Source: Corallococcus terminator
Lineage (GTDB): Bacteria > Myxococcota > Myxococcia > Myxococcales > Myxococcaceae
Direction of reading: 5' to 3'
DNA: 48,456 nucleotides
NCBI RefSeq assembly: GCF_003611635.1
Contig: NZ_RAVZ01000023.1
Location: 1-48,456, forward strand
Below, piece after piece: positions 16,324 through 24,904 of this stretch. Under the pieces are notes generated by a model. It searched no databases and was not told the origin of the DNA. It worked only from the letters and a program-made list of their open reading frames with translations. Both the position numbers and the translations under genes were made by a program. Position 1 is the first letter of the stretch; each line of letters opens with the position of its first letter.

Positions 16324-17919
16324 ATGGCGTACCGGGTGAACAACATCGGGCTGTGGCTGGACGAGCCGGAGGAGCTGCTCGGCCAGCGCGCCGCGGAGAA
16401 GCTGGGGGTCACCCGAAGCGACCTCTCCTCCGTGCGCGTGGTGCGCTCGGTGCTGGATGCGCGCAAGAAGGGCAGCCCGCGCTACATCTACACGTTGGAG
16501 GTGGAGCTGGCGCCGGGCAGGAAGGCGCCGAAGCTGCCGCCGGATGTCAGCGAAGCGCCGCCGCCGCCGGAGATGCTGCCGCGCGTAAAGGAGCCGGAGA
16601 AGCTGCCGCTGATCATCGGCACCGGACCCGCCGGGTTGTTCTGCGCGCTGGGCCTGCTGGAGCGCGGCGTGCGCAGCATCCTGCTGGAGCGTGGCCGCGA
16701 GGTGGTGACGCGCCGCAAGGACGTGGCGAAGCTCATGCGCGACGGGTCCCTGGATCCGGAGAGCAACATGAACTTCGGCGAGGGCGGCGCGGGCGCGTAC
16801 ACGGACGGCAAGCTGTCCACGCGCATCAACCACCCCATGGTGCGCAAGGTCATCGAGGCGTTCGCCCGCTACGGCGCGCCGGACCACATCCTCATCGAGG
16901 GCAAGCCGCACATCGGTTCGGACCTGCTGCCCGGCGCGGTGGCGAAGCTGCGCGACGAGCTCATCGCCGGCGGCTGCCAGGTGCACTTCGAGCAGCGCGT
17001 GGACGATCTGCTCTACCGCGACGGCCACATCGCGGGCGTGAAGATGGCGGACGGGCGCACCCTGGAGAGTGACCGCGTCATCCTGGCGCCGGGCAACTCC
17101 GCGCGCGAGCTGTACGAGCGCTTCGCCGCCGACGGACAGGTGAGCGTGGAGGCCAAGCCCTTCGCGCTGGGCTTCCGCGCCGAACACCCGCAGTCGCTCA
17201 TCAACGGCATCCAGTACGGCGCCGCCGCGAAGCACTCGAAGCTGCCGCCCGCGGACTACAAGCTGGCGGAGAACCTGGACGTGGACGGCGAGGTGCGAGG
17301 CGTCTACTCGTTCTGCATGTGCCCCGGCGGCATCGTGGTGCCCACGCCCACGCAGGACGGGCTCCAGTGCACCAACGGCATGAGCAATTCGCGGCGCAAC
17401 GCGAAGTTCGCCAACGCCGGCATCGTCGTGTCCGTGTCCGTGGCCGACTTCGAGCGCGAGGGCTTCCGCGGTCCGCTGGCGGGCCTGGAGTTCCAGCGGC
17501 ACTGGGAGGAGAAGGCCTACAAGCTGGGTGGAGGCCGCTTCTATGCGCCCGCGCAGACCATCCCGGACTACCTGGCCGGCCGCGTGAAGAAGGACCCCGG
17601 GGACACCAGCTACCGCCCGGGCCTTGCGCACACGGACCTGAACCAGCTCTTCCCGGAGCGGCTGACGCAGTCGCTCAAGGCGGCGCTGCGCACCTTCGAC
17701 AAGAAGATGCGCGGGTTCATCAGCGACGAGGGAAAGCTCATCGGCATCGAGAGCCGCACCAGCTCTCCGGTGCGCATCACCCGGGGCAACGATTTGCAGT
17801 CGGTGTCCATGCGCGGCCTGTACCCGGCGGGCGAGGGCTGCGGCTACGCGGGCGGCATCGTGTCCTCCGCCATTGATGGACTGCGCATCGCTGAGCAGAT
17901 TGCCACCGAGCTGACTTGA
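16324..17919 (+). CDS. FAD-dependent dehydrogenase of the COG2509 type
   Basis: The protein has 531 residues. An N-terminal domain of about 90 residues (GLWLDEPEELL, RSVLDARKKGSPRYIYTLEV) resembles the extra domain of COG2509 uncharacterised FAD-dependent dehydrogenases. The Rossmann loop LIIGTGPAGLF (96-106) with the LLERG acidic end binds FAD, and NFGEGGAGAYTDGKL is a family hallmark. MCPGGIVVPTPTQDG, GMSNSRRN and the C-terminal LYPAGEGCGYAGGIVSSAIDGL complete the FAD site. Substrate and partner are unknown for the family. The ATG at 16324 has GAGGAG 10 bases upstream. A 45-base gap separates it from the GYF-like gene downstream. Confidence 0.85.
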   Translation: MAYRVNNIGLWLDEPEELLGQRAAEKLGVTRSDLSSVRVVRSVLDARKKGSPRYIYTLEVELAPGRKAPKLPPDVSEAPPPPEMLPRVKEPEKLPLIIGTGPAGLFCALGLLERGVRSILLERGREVVTRRKDVAKLMRDGSLDPESNMNFGEGGAGAYTDGKLSTRINHPMVRKVIEAFARYGAPDHILIEGKPHIGSDLLPGAVAKLRDELIAGGCQVHFEQRVDDLLYRDGHIAGVKMADGRTLESDRVILAPGNSARELYERFAADGQVSVEAKPFALGFRAEHPQSLINGIQYGAAAKHSKLPPADYKLAENLDVDGEVRGVYSFCMCPGGIVVPTPTQDGLQCTNGMSNSRRNAKFANAGIVVSVSVADFEREGFRGPLAGLEFQRHWEEKAYKLGGGRFYAPAQTIPDYLAGRVKKDPGDTSYRPGLAHTDLNQLFPERLTQSLKAALRTFDKKMRGFISDEGKLIGIESRTSSPVRITRGNDLQSVSMRGLYPAGEGCGYAGGIVSSAIDGLRIAEQIATELT

Positions 17920-17920
17920 G

Positions 17921-17958
17921 GTCCCCTCCCCTTCCGGGCAGGGTGGCCGGGGAGGGAC
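17921..17958 (+). promoter_or_regulatory. hairpin that buries the next gene's Shine-Dalgarno
   Basis: GTCCC-C-TCCCC (17921-17931) can pair with GGGGAGGGAC (17949-17958), leaving one bulged C. The 3' arm contains GGGGAGGG (17949-17956), the ribosome-binding site of the gene starting at 17965. It could act as a translational brake or as a terminator-like end of the flavoprotein mRNA. Confidence 0.45.
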
Positions 17959-17964
17959 ACACCC

Positions 17965-18336
17965 ATGGCGTACCGCGTGCGCACCCCTGACGGAGAGCTG
18001 ATGTTCCCCTCGCTGGGCGACATTGAGCGCGCCTACGTGCAGGGGCTGGTGGACCCCGACGACGAGGTGCGCGAGGACGGCACGGAGAAGTGGCGCAAGG
18101 CCTCCTCGCTGCCCGTGCTGGCCAGGGCACGAAAGCCGCAGGGCACCCTGGCGTCCCGGTCCCAGACGCTCACGGTCGTGGGAGCGGTGGCCCTGGGCGT
18201 GTTCGCGCTGGTGCTGATGATCACCGGCAAGGAACCTGAAATCCGCATGATGGGCATCGCGCTGGCCCTGGTGGTCAGCGCCATGCTCATGCGGGTGACT
18301 TTCAAGGCCTACAAGAGGCCGCCCCCCGTCCTCTGA
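17965..18336 (+). CDS. GYF-like (DUF4339-type) domain membrane protein
   Basis: The protein has 123 residues. The first 55 (MAYRVRTPDGELMFPSL, GDIERAYVQGLVDPDDEV, EKWRKASSLPVLA) follow the bacterial GYF_2/DUF4339 pattern: a short beta start, a helix reading the 'input' segment, a D-D-x-V turn and a Trp-centred W-x-x-A end. Two hydrophobic segments follow at about 67-86 and 94-110, giving a membrane hairpin with both ends likely in the cytoplasm. Such domains usually mediate binding to proline-rich partners. The gene shares a probable transcript with the flavoprotein. No enzymatic function is suggested. Confidence 0.7.
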   Translation: MAYRVRTPDGELMFPSLGDIERAYVQGLVDPDDEVREDGTEKWRKASSLPVLARARKPQGTLASRSQTLTVVGAVALGVFALVLMITGKEPEIRMMGIALALVVSAMLMRVTFKAYKRPPPVL

Positions 18337-18350
18337 CGACGCTTCCTCCC

Positions 18351-18383
18351 CTGCCCTCCAGGGCAGCGGCGGGGCCCCCGCCG
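18351..18383 (+). terminator. tandem GC hairpins after the GYF-like gene
   Basis: CTGCCCT-CC-AGGGCAG (18351-18366) is followed at once by CGGCGGG-GCC-CCCGCCG (18367-18383), both perfect stems. They begin 14 bases after the stop at 18336. There is no T-tract, so mRNA 3'-end protection or Rho-linked termination is as likely as intrinsic termination. Confidence 0.45.
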
Positions 18384-18430
18384 ACAGCAGGCCCCACACG
18401 GCCCATCTTCCAGAGAAGGCGCCCTCCAGG

Positions 18431-19603
18431 GTGCCTTCCATCGCGCTGGAGGAGGACCGCACCTTGCTCAGCACCTACCTGTCCCGAGAAGCCGCCCGGA
18501 AGCTTCGCCATGGAGCGCCCTGGCTGCGCCGCGAGGACATCGTCTCCATGGAAGGCGAGCCAGAGCCCGGCACGCCCATGCAGCTCAAGGACGAGGACGG
18601 ACAGGTCCTGGGCCTGGGAGACGTGGACCTGGAGGCGTCCTACGCCGTGCGCCGCCTGGGCCTGCCAGACGAGGCCGTGGAGGGCCTCATCCCCCGCCAC
18701 GTGCGCCACGCCTTCGAGCGCCGCGGGCGGCTGGTGGACGACCCGCGCTTCTGCCGCATCGTCAATGACGACGGCGACGGGCTGCCCGGCCTCATCGTGG
18801 ACCGGTACGACCAGCACTTCGTCGTGCAGACGCTCACGCGCTCCATGGACGCGCGGCAGGAGGAGATCACCCGCACGCTGGGCGAGGTGACGGGGGCGGC
18901 CTCCGTGCTGCTGCGCAACGACACGCCCAGGCGCCAGGGCCTGGGCCTGCCCGCGCAGCGGCCCCACGTGATGTACGGGACGCCGCCGCGCTGGTGCCGC
19001 CTGCTGGAGATGGGCGCGCGCTTCACCGTGGACCTCACGTACGGCCGGGGCACGGGCTACGGGTACGATCACCGCGAGCTGCGCCGCTTCCTGAGCCGGA
19101 CCGGCAACGGGGACCGCGTGCTGGATGTGGCCTGCAACGTGGGCGGCCTCTTCATCCACGCGGGTCGCCATGGGGCCAGGCAGATCCTCGCCTTCGACGG
19201 CAACGCGGACTCCGCGGACCTGGCACGCGAGAACGCGGAGGCCAACGGCCTGCTCGGCCGGGTGACGGTGGAACAGGGCGAGCCCCTGGCGGTGCTGCGG
19301 GCCCTCAAGGACACCTTCGACCTGGTACTGCTGGACACGCTGGGTGTGACCTCCGAGGAGGACTTCACCGAACAGGTGCGCCTAGCCCTGCGGCGAACGC
19401 GCCATGGGGGCAGGATCCTGGTGGTCGGATATCACCCACCGTTGGGCCTGGGGTCGTTCACGGAGGCCGTGGCCACGGCCTGCGAGTTGGAGGCGCGCAT
19501 CGCCTTCCGGCTGGTACGGATGGGCCTGCCTCCGGACCATCCGACACCGGTCGGCTCCCCGGGCGCCGAGTACCTGGAGGCGGTGGCGCTCGAGGTGAGC
19601 TGA
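18431..19603 (+). CDS. RlmI-like PUA/SAM methyltransferase with an altered motif IV
   Basis: The protein has 390 residues with the layout of the RlmI/COG1092 group: an N-terminal PUA-like RNA-binding part (about 12-95, LSREAARKLRHGAPWLRREDI), a middle domain with GLPGLIVDRYDQHFVVQ, and a Rossmann methyltransferase. Motif I is VLDVACNVGGLF (230-241). The family's GQKTGYYLDHR is here GRGTGYGYDHR (206-216). Motif IV, normally D-P-P-x-F/K and used to position the target base, reads LLDTLGV (Asp302). This could mean changed specificity or loss of catalysis. The start is GTG at 18431 with AGAAGG 12 bases upstream. RNA methylation is the family role, not shown here. Confidence 0.75.
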   Translation: MPSIALEEDRTLLSTYLSREAARKLRHGAPWLRREDIVSMEGEPEPGTPMQLKDEDGQVLGLGDVDLEASYAVRRLGLPDEAVEGLIPRHVRHAFERRGRLVDDPRFCRIVNDDGDGLPGLIVDRYDQHFVVQTLTRSMDARQEEITRTLGEVTGAASVLLRNDTPRRQGLGLPAQRPHVMYGTPPRWCRLLEMGARFTVDLTYGRGTGYGYDHRELRRFLSRTGNGDRVLDVACNVGGLFIHAGRHGARQILAFDGNADSADLARENAEANGLLGRVTVEQGEPLAVLRALKDTFDLVLLDTLGVTSEEDFTEQVRLALRRTRHGGRILVVGYHPPLGLGSFTEAVATACELEARIAFRLVRMGLPPDHPTPVGSPGAEYLEAVALEVS

Positions 19604-19676
19604 GCGGACGCCCGAGGGGCCCATGGCGACTTGTCTCGCCTGGAGGGGCCCCTCCGGTGGTAGTGTCCGCGCCGCG

Positions 19677-21200
19677 ATGACTACCGAAAACGAAACCCAG
19701 GCCGCGTCTTCCACCCCGGAGGCTTCCGTCGAGACCGTCCGCAAGGTGTACGCGGTCGACCTGCGCGAGAAGGACCGCGTCAACACCGTCTTCCGCGTCA
19801 CCAAGAAGGAGAAGGTGAACGCGCGCAGCGGCAAGGTGTTCCTCTCGCTGTCCCTGGCCGACAAGAGCGGCACCGTCGACGCACGCGTCTTCGACAAGGT
19901 GGACGCGCTCGAGCCCAGCTTCCAGAGCGGTGACTACGTCCTCGTGCAGGGCAGCGTCATCGTCTTCCACGGCCGCACCCAGGTGGTGGTGGAAGCCGTG
20001 GAGCGTTTGGATCCGGAGCCGCTCGACCCCAAGGAGTTCGAGCCGCCCCCGGCCCCTCCTGCCGAAGCGAAGCCCGCTGCGGAGGCGAAGGAGCCCCGCG
20101 AAGCGAAGGAGCCCAGGGAGGCCAAGGCCCCCGAGGCAGCGAAGGAGCCCCGCGAGCCCAAGGTGGACGGCAAGCCGGAGGCCCGTCACGAGGGCGGCGG
20201 TGGCCCGCGCGCGGTGGGGCAGATCCGCGAGCTCATCAACGAGCGCGTCAACGACCCGTACGTGAAGCAGTTGCTGGTGGCGTTCCTGGACGATGCGCAG
20301 GTGGCTGCGGGACTGCCCGTCGCTCCGGCGGCCAAGGGCGTGCACCACGCGTGGCGCGGTGGCCTGGCCGAGCACGTCCTGTCAGTGATGCGCCTGACGC
20401 TGCGCGTGTCGGACCACTACCCCATGGCGGACCGCGACCTGCTCCTGGCCGGCGCGTTCCTGCACGACGTGATGAAGGCGGGCGAGGGTTCGTCCGACAA
20501 GGGCTTCGAGAACACCGACGAGGGTCGGCTCGTGGGCCACGCGGTGCTGGCGGCGCAGAAGATCCGCGAGAAGACGCTGGGCATCCCCGGCTTCCCTCCC
20601 CTCCTGGAGCAGCACCTGACGCACCTGGCGATCTCCCAGCAGGGCACGGGCGGCGCCACCGGGGCCCGCCTGCCGCTGACGCTGGAGGCGCAGATCGTCG
20701 ACTCGCTCAGCGCGCTCGACACCCGCATCTCCTCGTGGGTGGAGGCGATGCAGCGTGACCCGAACGAGCGCTGGACGGAGCACCTGCGCGCCCACGACCG
20801 CGCGCTCTGGAAGGGCTCCGTGCCCACCGGTCGCGGCCGTGCGCCCGTGGAGGGCGGCAGCGGCCGTCGCAAGCACCGCGAGGAGAAGCGCAAGGCCCGG
20901 GGCGACAAGGGTCCGCAGGCGCCGGCTGGCGCCGAGGGCACCACCGCTCCGGCGACCGAGGCGAAGGAGGCCCGTCCGGAGCGTCCGCCCCGGCCGCCTC
21001 GCGAGCCGCGCGCCGAGCGTCCTCCGCGCGAGGACCGTCCGCCCCGCGAGGAGCGTCCGGCCCGTCCGCCGCGCGAGGATCGTCCTCCGCGCGACGCCAA
21101 GAACCTGCCCGGCGAGTTGACCTTCAAGCCGTTCAGCGCGCTGGCACCGTCCGCGCCCGCGAAGTCCGGTGGTGAAGGAGAGGGCTCCTCGGAGGGCTGA
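19677..21200 (+). CDS. YhaM-like OB-fold/HD-domain exoribonuclease homologue
   Basis: The protein has 507 residues. Residues 25-110 form an OB-fold (FRVTKKEKVNARSGKVFLSLSLADKSG, VDARVFDKV) as in YhaM 3'-5' exoribonucleases. A charged linker with repeated EAKEPRE follows (about 130-170). The HD domain runs about 180-375: HHAWRGGLAEHVLSV (His223/224, His233), GAFLHDVMK (His263-Asp264), GRLVGHAVL (His288) and DSLSALDTRI. Where I recall LSHHG in YhaM, this protein has AISQQG (about 318-323), so two histidines are replaced. The final 100 residues are disordered and Pro/Arg/Glu-rich (repeats of RPPRE), perhaps for RNA or degradosome contacts. The ATG at 19677 is chosen as the first codon in register with the domain. 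Confidence 0.75.
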   Translation: MTTENETQAASSTPEASVETVRKVYAVDLREKDRVNTVFRVTKKEKVNARSGKVFLSLSLADKSGTVDARVFDKVDALEPSFQSGDYVLVQGSVIVFHGRTQVVVEAVERLDPEPLDPKEFEPPPAPPAEAKPAAEAKEPREAKEPREAKAPEAAKEPREPKVDGKPEARHEGGGGPRAVGQIRELINERVNDPYVKQLLVAFLDDAQVAAGLPVAPAAKGVHHAWRGGLAEHVLSVMRLTLRVSDHYPMADRDLLLAGAFLHDVMKAGEGSSDKGFENTDEGRLVGHAVLAAQKIREKTLGIPGFPPLLEQHLTHLAISQQGTGGATGARLPLTLEAQIVDSLSALDTRISSWVEAMQRDPNERWTEHLRAHDRALWKGSVPTGRGRAPVEGGSGRRKHREEKRKARGDKGPQAPAGAEGTTAPATEAKEARPERPPRPPREPRAERPPREDRPPREERPARPPREDRPPRDAKNLPGELTFKPFSALAPSAPAKSGGEGEGSSEG

Positions 21201-21205
21201 AGTCC

Positions 21206-23170
21206 ATGGCGAAGCGGCTGGGAGAGCGGTTGATTGAGGCCGGCCTCGTAACGCCAGGGGCCGTGGAGCAGGGACTGGAGCACCAGAAGATCACCGGCCA
21301 CAAGCTGGGGGACTGTCTGGTGGAGCTGGGCCTGCTCCAGGAGGCCGCGCTGCTGCGGCTCCTGGCCAACGAGTTCCAGACCCGCTTCGTCACCGCGGAC
21401 AAGCTGGCCAAGGTCCGCATCGACACGAAGGTGCTCGACAAGCTGCCGGTGCGGCTGGCGGAAGCGCAGAACGTGCTTCCGCTGGCCATCGATCCGGAGC
21501 GCAAGCTGTTGTCGGTGGTGGCCGCCGAGCCGCAGAACAAGTCGCTGCTCGATGAGATCGCACTCGTCACCAACATGTCGGAGGTCTACGCGTACATCGG
21601 CCTGCGCAGCGCCATCTCCGCCGCCATCCGCAAGCACTACTACGGCGACCCCACCGCGTTCACCGCGCTGTTGGAAGGTCCGCACGGCGGTGGGCCCCGG
21701 CGTCCGGAAGCCCCCGCGAGCAACAACGGCAGCTCGGACTCCGGACGCAGCGGAACTTCTCCCGGACGCAGCACCACCACCAGCCTGCAGATGCGCCTGG
21801 AGACGGACGCGCGGATGCGGCTGCGCGGGCCGGGCAGCGGCACCCAGGTGCGGGCCGCCACGCAACGGCGCGAACCGGGTGGCCCGCGCGGACTCATCAG
21901 CGACTCCGACTACGTGGAGACGCTGAGCCTCATGGTGGGCCTGCTGGAGCAGGACCGGCCCCGGCACCGGGGACACTCGGCGCAGCTTGCGCGGCAGGCG
22001 GGCATCGTCGGCCAGCGCATGGGCATGCCCCACAAGGAGCTGGCGGCGCTCTCCATCGCCGCGTACCTGCACGACCTGGGCAAGCCCGCGGAGCGGCACT
22101 TCTCGCTGGCGAGCAACGCGGCGAACGCGGAGTGGAAGGCCCAGGCGAAGGCGAGCTACCGCGCGCCGACGAAGCTCTTCGAGACGGTGCACCTGCCCAC
22201 GCAGGTGAACACCATCCTCGCGCAGCTCTACGAGGCCTGGGACGGCTCCGGCACGCCCCAGGGCGCCAAGGGCGAGGACATCACCCTGGGCGCGCGCATC
22301 CTGGCCGCGGTGGACAGCTTCCTGGAGCTGACCAAGAACCCGGGCAACGCGCACGGCCGCGTCTTCACCAAGCAGCAGGCGCTGGAGCACCTGCGCAAGC
22401 ACGCGGGCATCCTCTACGACCCGGTGGTGGCGGACATCGTCGGCCAGCTCCAGAGCGGGGAGCTGCTGGTGCACCGGCTGGCCAGCGAGGGCCGGCAGGT
22501 CCTCATCGCGGAACCAGACGAGACGACGCGTGGCGAGCTGCTGGAGGCGGTGCTCAAGCAGGAGTTGGTCGCGCACGCGCTGTCCACGCTGGACGGCGCG
22601 CTGGACGGCCTGGCGCGGCAGGACTGCGACGTGCTGGTGGTGAGCCTGCGTCTGGGACAGCAGGAGGTGATGGACCTGCTGGAGACCGCGCGCGCCGCGC
22701 CGGAGAGCGCGGGCCTGCCCATCGCGGTGGTGGGCGAGCCGGATGCGCAGGCGCGCGAGCGACTGCTGATGGCGGGCGCGACGGCGGTGCTCGCGCCGGG
22801 CGACAAGGCGGAGGTCGCGCGCACGGTGCACACGCTCTTCCAGGACCGGGTGCAGCACAACGGCCCGGGCCGGGTGGTGCGTGGCAGCTTTGACGAATTG
22901 CCCCCGAAGGAGCTGCTCCGCACGCTGGGCGGAGGCCGCAAGAGCGGAAGGCTCCAGTTGCGCCACCACACGCTGGAGGGCTACCTGCACCTGGAGCGGG
23001 GCCGCGTCGTCTACGCCTCGTTCGGCGGACACGCGGGCGAACCCGCGCTCCAGGCGCTGCTGAAGCTGAAGCAGGCGGACTTCCTCTACGATCCGGACGC
23101 GCTGCTGCTGGACATGCCGCAGCTCGACCAGGACCTGGAAGTCCTGGCCGGCGCGGTCAGCGCAGGGTGA
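21206..23170 (+). CDS. MshEN / degenerate HD-GYP / pseudo-receiver / PATAN regulatory protein
   Basis: The protein has 654 residues. Residues 4-60 hold two MshEN motifs (RLGERLIEAGLVTPGAVEQGL and KLGDCLVELGLLQEAAL), the N-terminal domain of PilB/MshE ATPases that binds cyclic di-GMP. After a disordered linker (155-230) comes an HD domain with HRGHS and AYLHDLGKP (His289-Asp290). The later signature reads YEAWDGSGTPQG rather than HHE-x2-DG-x-GYP-x-G, so it is an altered HD-GYP. Residues 431-547 are receiver-like, but the phospho-acceptor Asp position is Ser (VLVVSLRLG) and the conserved Lys is absent. Residues 555-640 match DUF4388/PATAN (KSGRLQL...GYLHLERGRVVYA). It probably relays a cyclic di-GMP signal without phosphorylation. 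The start is five bases after the YhaM-like stop. Confidence 0.75.
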   Translation: MAKRLGERLIEAGLVTPGAVEQGLEHQKITGHKLGDCLVELGLLQEAALLRLLANEFQTRFVTADKLAKVRIDTKVLDKLPVRLAEAQNVLPLAIDPERKLLSVVAAEPQNKSLLDEIALVTNMSEVYAYIGLRSAISAAIRKHYYGDPTAFTALLEGPHGGGPRRPEAPASNNGSSDSGRSGTSPGRSTTTSLQMRLETDARMRLRGPGSGTQVRAATQRREPGGPRGLISDSDYVETLSLMVGLLEQDRPRHRGHSAQLARQAGIVGQRMGMPHKELAALSIAAYLHDLGKPAERHFSLASNAANAEWKAQAKASYRAPTKLFETVHLPTQVNTILAQLYEAWDGSGTPQGAKGEDITLGARILAAVDSFLELTKNPGNAHGRVFTKQQALEHLRKHAGILYDPVVADIVGQLQSGELLVHRLASEGRQVLIAEPDETTRGELLEAVLKQELVAHALSTLDGALDGLARQDCDVLVVSLRLGQQEVMDLLETARAAPESAGLPIAVVGEPDAQARERLLMAGATAVLAPGDKAEVARTVHTLFQDRVQHNGPGRVVRGSFDELPPKELLRTLGGGRKSGRLQLRHHTLEGYLHLERGRVVYASFGGHAGEPALQALLKLKQADFLYDPDALLLDMPQLDQDLEVLAGAVSAG

Positions 23171-23933
23171 GGTTGAAGAGGCGAGCCGCGTTGGCGGTGG
23201 TGACGGCAGCCACCTCCTCCAGCGGCACGCCCTTCAGCTCCGCCATCTTCTTCGCCGTCTCCAGCACGTGCGCGGGCTCGTTCTTGCGGCCCCGGTGCGG
23301 CACGGGCGCGAGGTAGGGACTGTCCGTCTCCACCATCAGGCGCTCCAGCGGCGCGAAGCGCACCGCGTCCTGAAGGGCCTCCGTCTTCTTGTAGGTGATG
23401 ACGCCGGACAGCGACAGGTAGAAGCCCCGGTCCAGGTAGCGCCGCGCCGCGTCCGTGTCGCCGGTGAAGCAGTGGATGACGCCGTGGGTGACGTCCTCGG
23501 CCGCCAGCGCCGCGTCGCAGTCCTCATGCGCGTCACGCACGTGCACCACCAGCGGCTTGCCCAGGCGCTTCGCCAGCGCGCACTGGCGCCGGAAGACGGT
23601 GGCCTGCACGTCGCGGGGCGAGTGGTCGTAGTAGTAGTCCAGCCCGGCCTCCCCCACCGCGCGCAACTCCGGACGGGCGCAGGTGCGCTCCAGCTCCTCG
23701 AAGTCCGCCTCGGTGGCGCGGGCGGCGGCGTGCGGGTGGATGCCCAGCGTGGGCGACAGGAAGTCCGGGTGACGGGCGGCGATCTCCAGCGCGTTGCCCC
23801 AGTCCCCGGGGTTCTCGAACTGCCCCACCAGCACCGCGTGCACCAGGCCCGCGGCCCGGGCGCGCTCCAGCACCACCGCCACGTCCGCGTAGTCCTTCGG
23901 CTCCAGATGGCAATGCGCGTCAACCAGTCTCAT
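23157..23933 (-). CDS. TatD-family metal-dependent hydrolase/DNase
   Basis: A 258-residue TIM-barrel amidohydrolase. Metal ligands are all visible: DAHCHL (His7 and His9), Glu95 in GEAGLDYYY, His131 in VVHVRDAHED, His154 in IHCFTGD and Asp204 in ETDSPYLAP. TatD proteins have 3'-5' exonuclease activity in DNA repair, although some act in other roles. The ATG overlaps the stop of the upstream HEAT-repeat gene as ATGA, so translation is coupled. Its 3' end overlaps the end of the convergent regulator gene by 14 bases. Confidence 0.9.
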   Translation of the reverse strand: MRLVDAHCHLEPKDYADVAVVLERARAAGLVHAVLVGQFENPGDWGNALEIAARHPDFLSPTLGIHPHAAARATEADFEELERTCARPELRAVGEAGLDYYYDHSPRDVQATVFRRQCALAKRLGKPLVVHVRDAHEDCDAALAAEDVTHGVIHCFTGDTDAARRYLDRGFYLSLSGVITYKKTEALQDAVRFAPLERLMVETDSPYLAPVPHRGRKNEPAHVLETAKKMAELKGVPLEEVAAVTTANAARLFNLTLR

Positions 23934-24904
23934 GAGCCCTCCCGAAACAGCTCTTCCAGCTCCAGCCGCGCCTCTTCCGAGACGAAGGTGGCCACGGTCG
24001 CGCGCACGCGCTCCTGACCCTCCGCCACGCCCAGGCGCCACACGCCATCCGCCGCGTCCAGCCGATCATCCTCCGGCGCGGCGCGGTCCTCCAGGACGGA
24101 GAGCAGCCAGGGCAGGGCCCGCGCATCTCCCAGCCGGCCCAGTCCGCGCGCGGCGGCGCCCCGGCAGGGGTCCTTCGCGTCCTGGAGGATGTCCTTCAAG
24201 CGCTCCAGCGCACCCGGCACCTTCAGCTCGCCGCACAGCTCCACCGCGAGCGCCCGGTCCGCGCTCCACTTCTTGCGCGTGCGCTGCATCAGCCAGTCCG
24301 CGCCCTCCGGCGCGCCCAGCTTCAGCAGCACGCCCGCCGCTTGCGTCTTGTCGAACGCGGGCAGGAGCCACTTGCCGAACAACTTCTTCACCGCCGGCAG
24401 GGCCCGCACGTCCTCCAGCTCCGCCAGCGCGCCCAGGGCGCGAAAGCGCAGCGTGTCCACGTCCAGCGCGGCCACCAGCACGTCCAGGCCCGCGGGGTGC
24501 TTGAGGGCGGCAATGCCTCGCGCGGCCTCGAACCGCACCTCCGGCGTGGGGTCCTCCAGCATGCCCGCCAGCGCGCCCCGGGCGTGCGGCAGGGCCAGGT
24601 CCGCCAGCCGTCCGGTGGCCTCCAGCCGCACCCGGGTGTCGTCGTCGCGCAGGCGGGGCAGCAGCGTGTCCGGAAGCTGCTCCGGCGGCAGCACCACCGA
24701 CGCGAGGCTCACGCCGGAGCGGCGCACCTCCGGCTGCGAATCCGCGAGCAGTCGCACCAGCGCGTCCGTGAACTCCGCGACGTGCGCGGACTCCTCGGAG
24801 GCCAGTTGGAAGAGAAGATCCGCCGCCTCGGCCCGGCTCGCTGGACGCTTTTCGCGCTCCAGGGTCAGCAGGGCGCGATCCCGTTCGGCACGCCAGTCCA
24901 CCAC
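23930..24904 (-). CDS. HEAT-repeat protein
   Basis: The protein has 324 residues built almost wholly of HEAT/PBS-lyase-type helical pairs. Recurring units such as PEVRRSGVSLASVV, TRVRLEATGRLADL, PEVRFEAARGIAAL, DTLRFRALGALAEL and PCRGAAARGLGRLGD, each about 30-40 residues, carry the typical V-R/A-A/L pattern. There is no signal peptide or catalytic motif, so it is probably a scaffold that binds partner proteins in the cytoplasm. It is the first gene of a two-gene operon with tatD, which it overlaps by four bases. A shared function with TatD is possible but unproven. Confidence 0.8.
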   Translation of the reverse strand: MVDWRAERDRALLTLEREKRPASRAEAADLLFQLASEESAHVAEFTDALVRLLADSQPEVRRSGVSLASVVLPPEQLPDTLLPRLRDDDTRVRLEATGRLADLALPHARGALAGMLEDPTPEVRFEAARGIAALKHPAGLDVLVAALDVDTLRFRALGALAELEDVRALPAVKKLFGKWLLPAFDKTQAAGVLLKLGAPEGADWLMQRTRKKWSADRALAVELCGELKVPGALERLKDILQDAKDPCRGAAARGLGRLGDARALPWLLSVLEDRAAPEDDRLDAADGVWRLGVAEGQERVRATVATFVSEEARLELEELFREGS

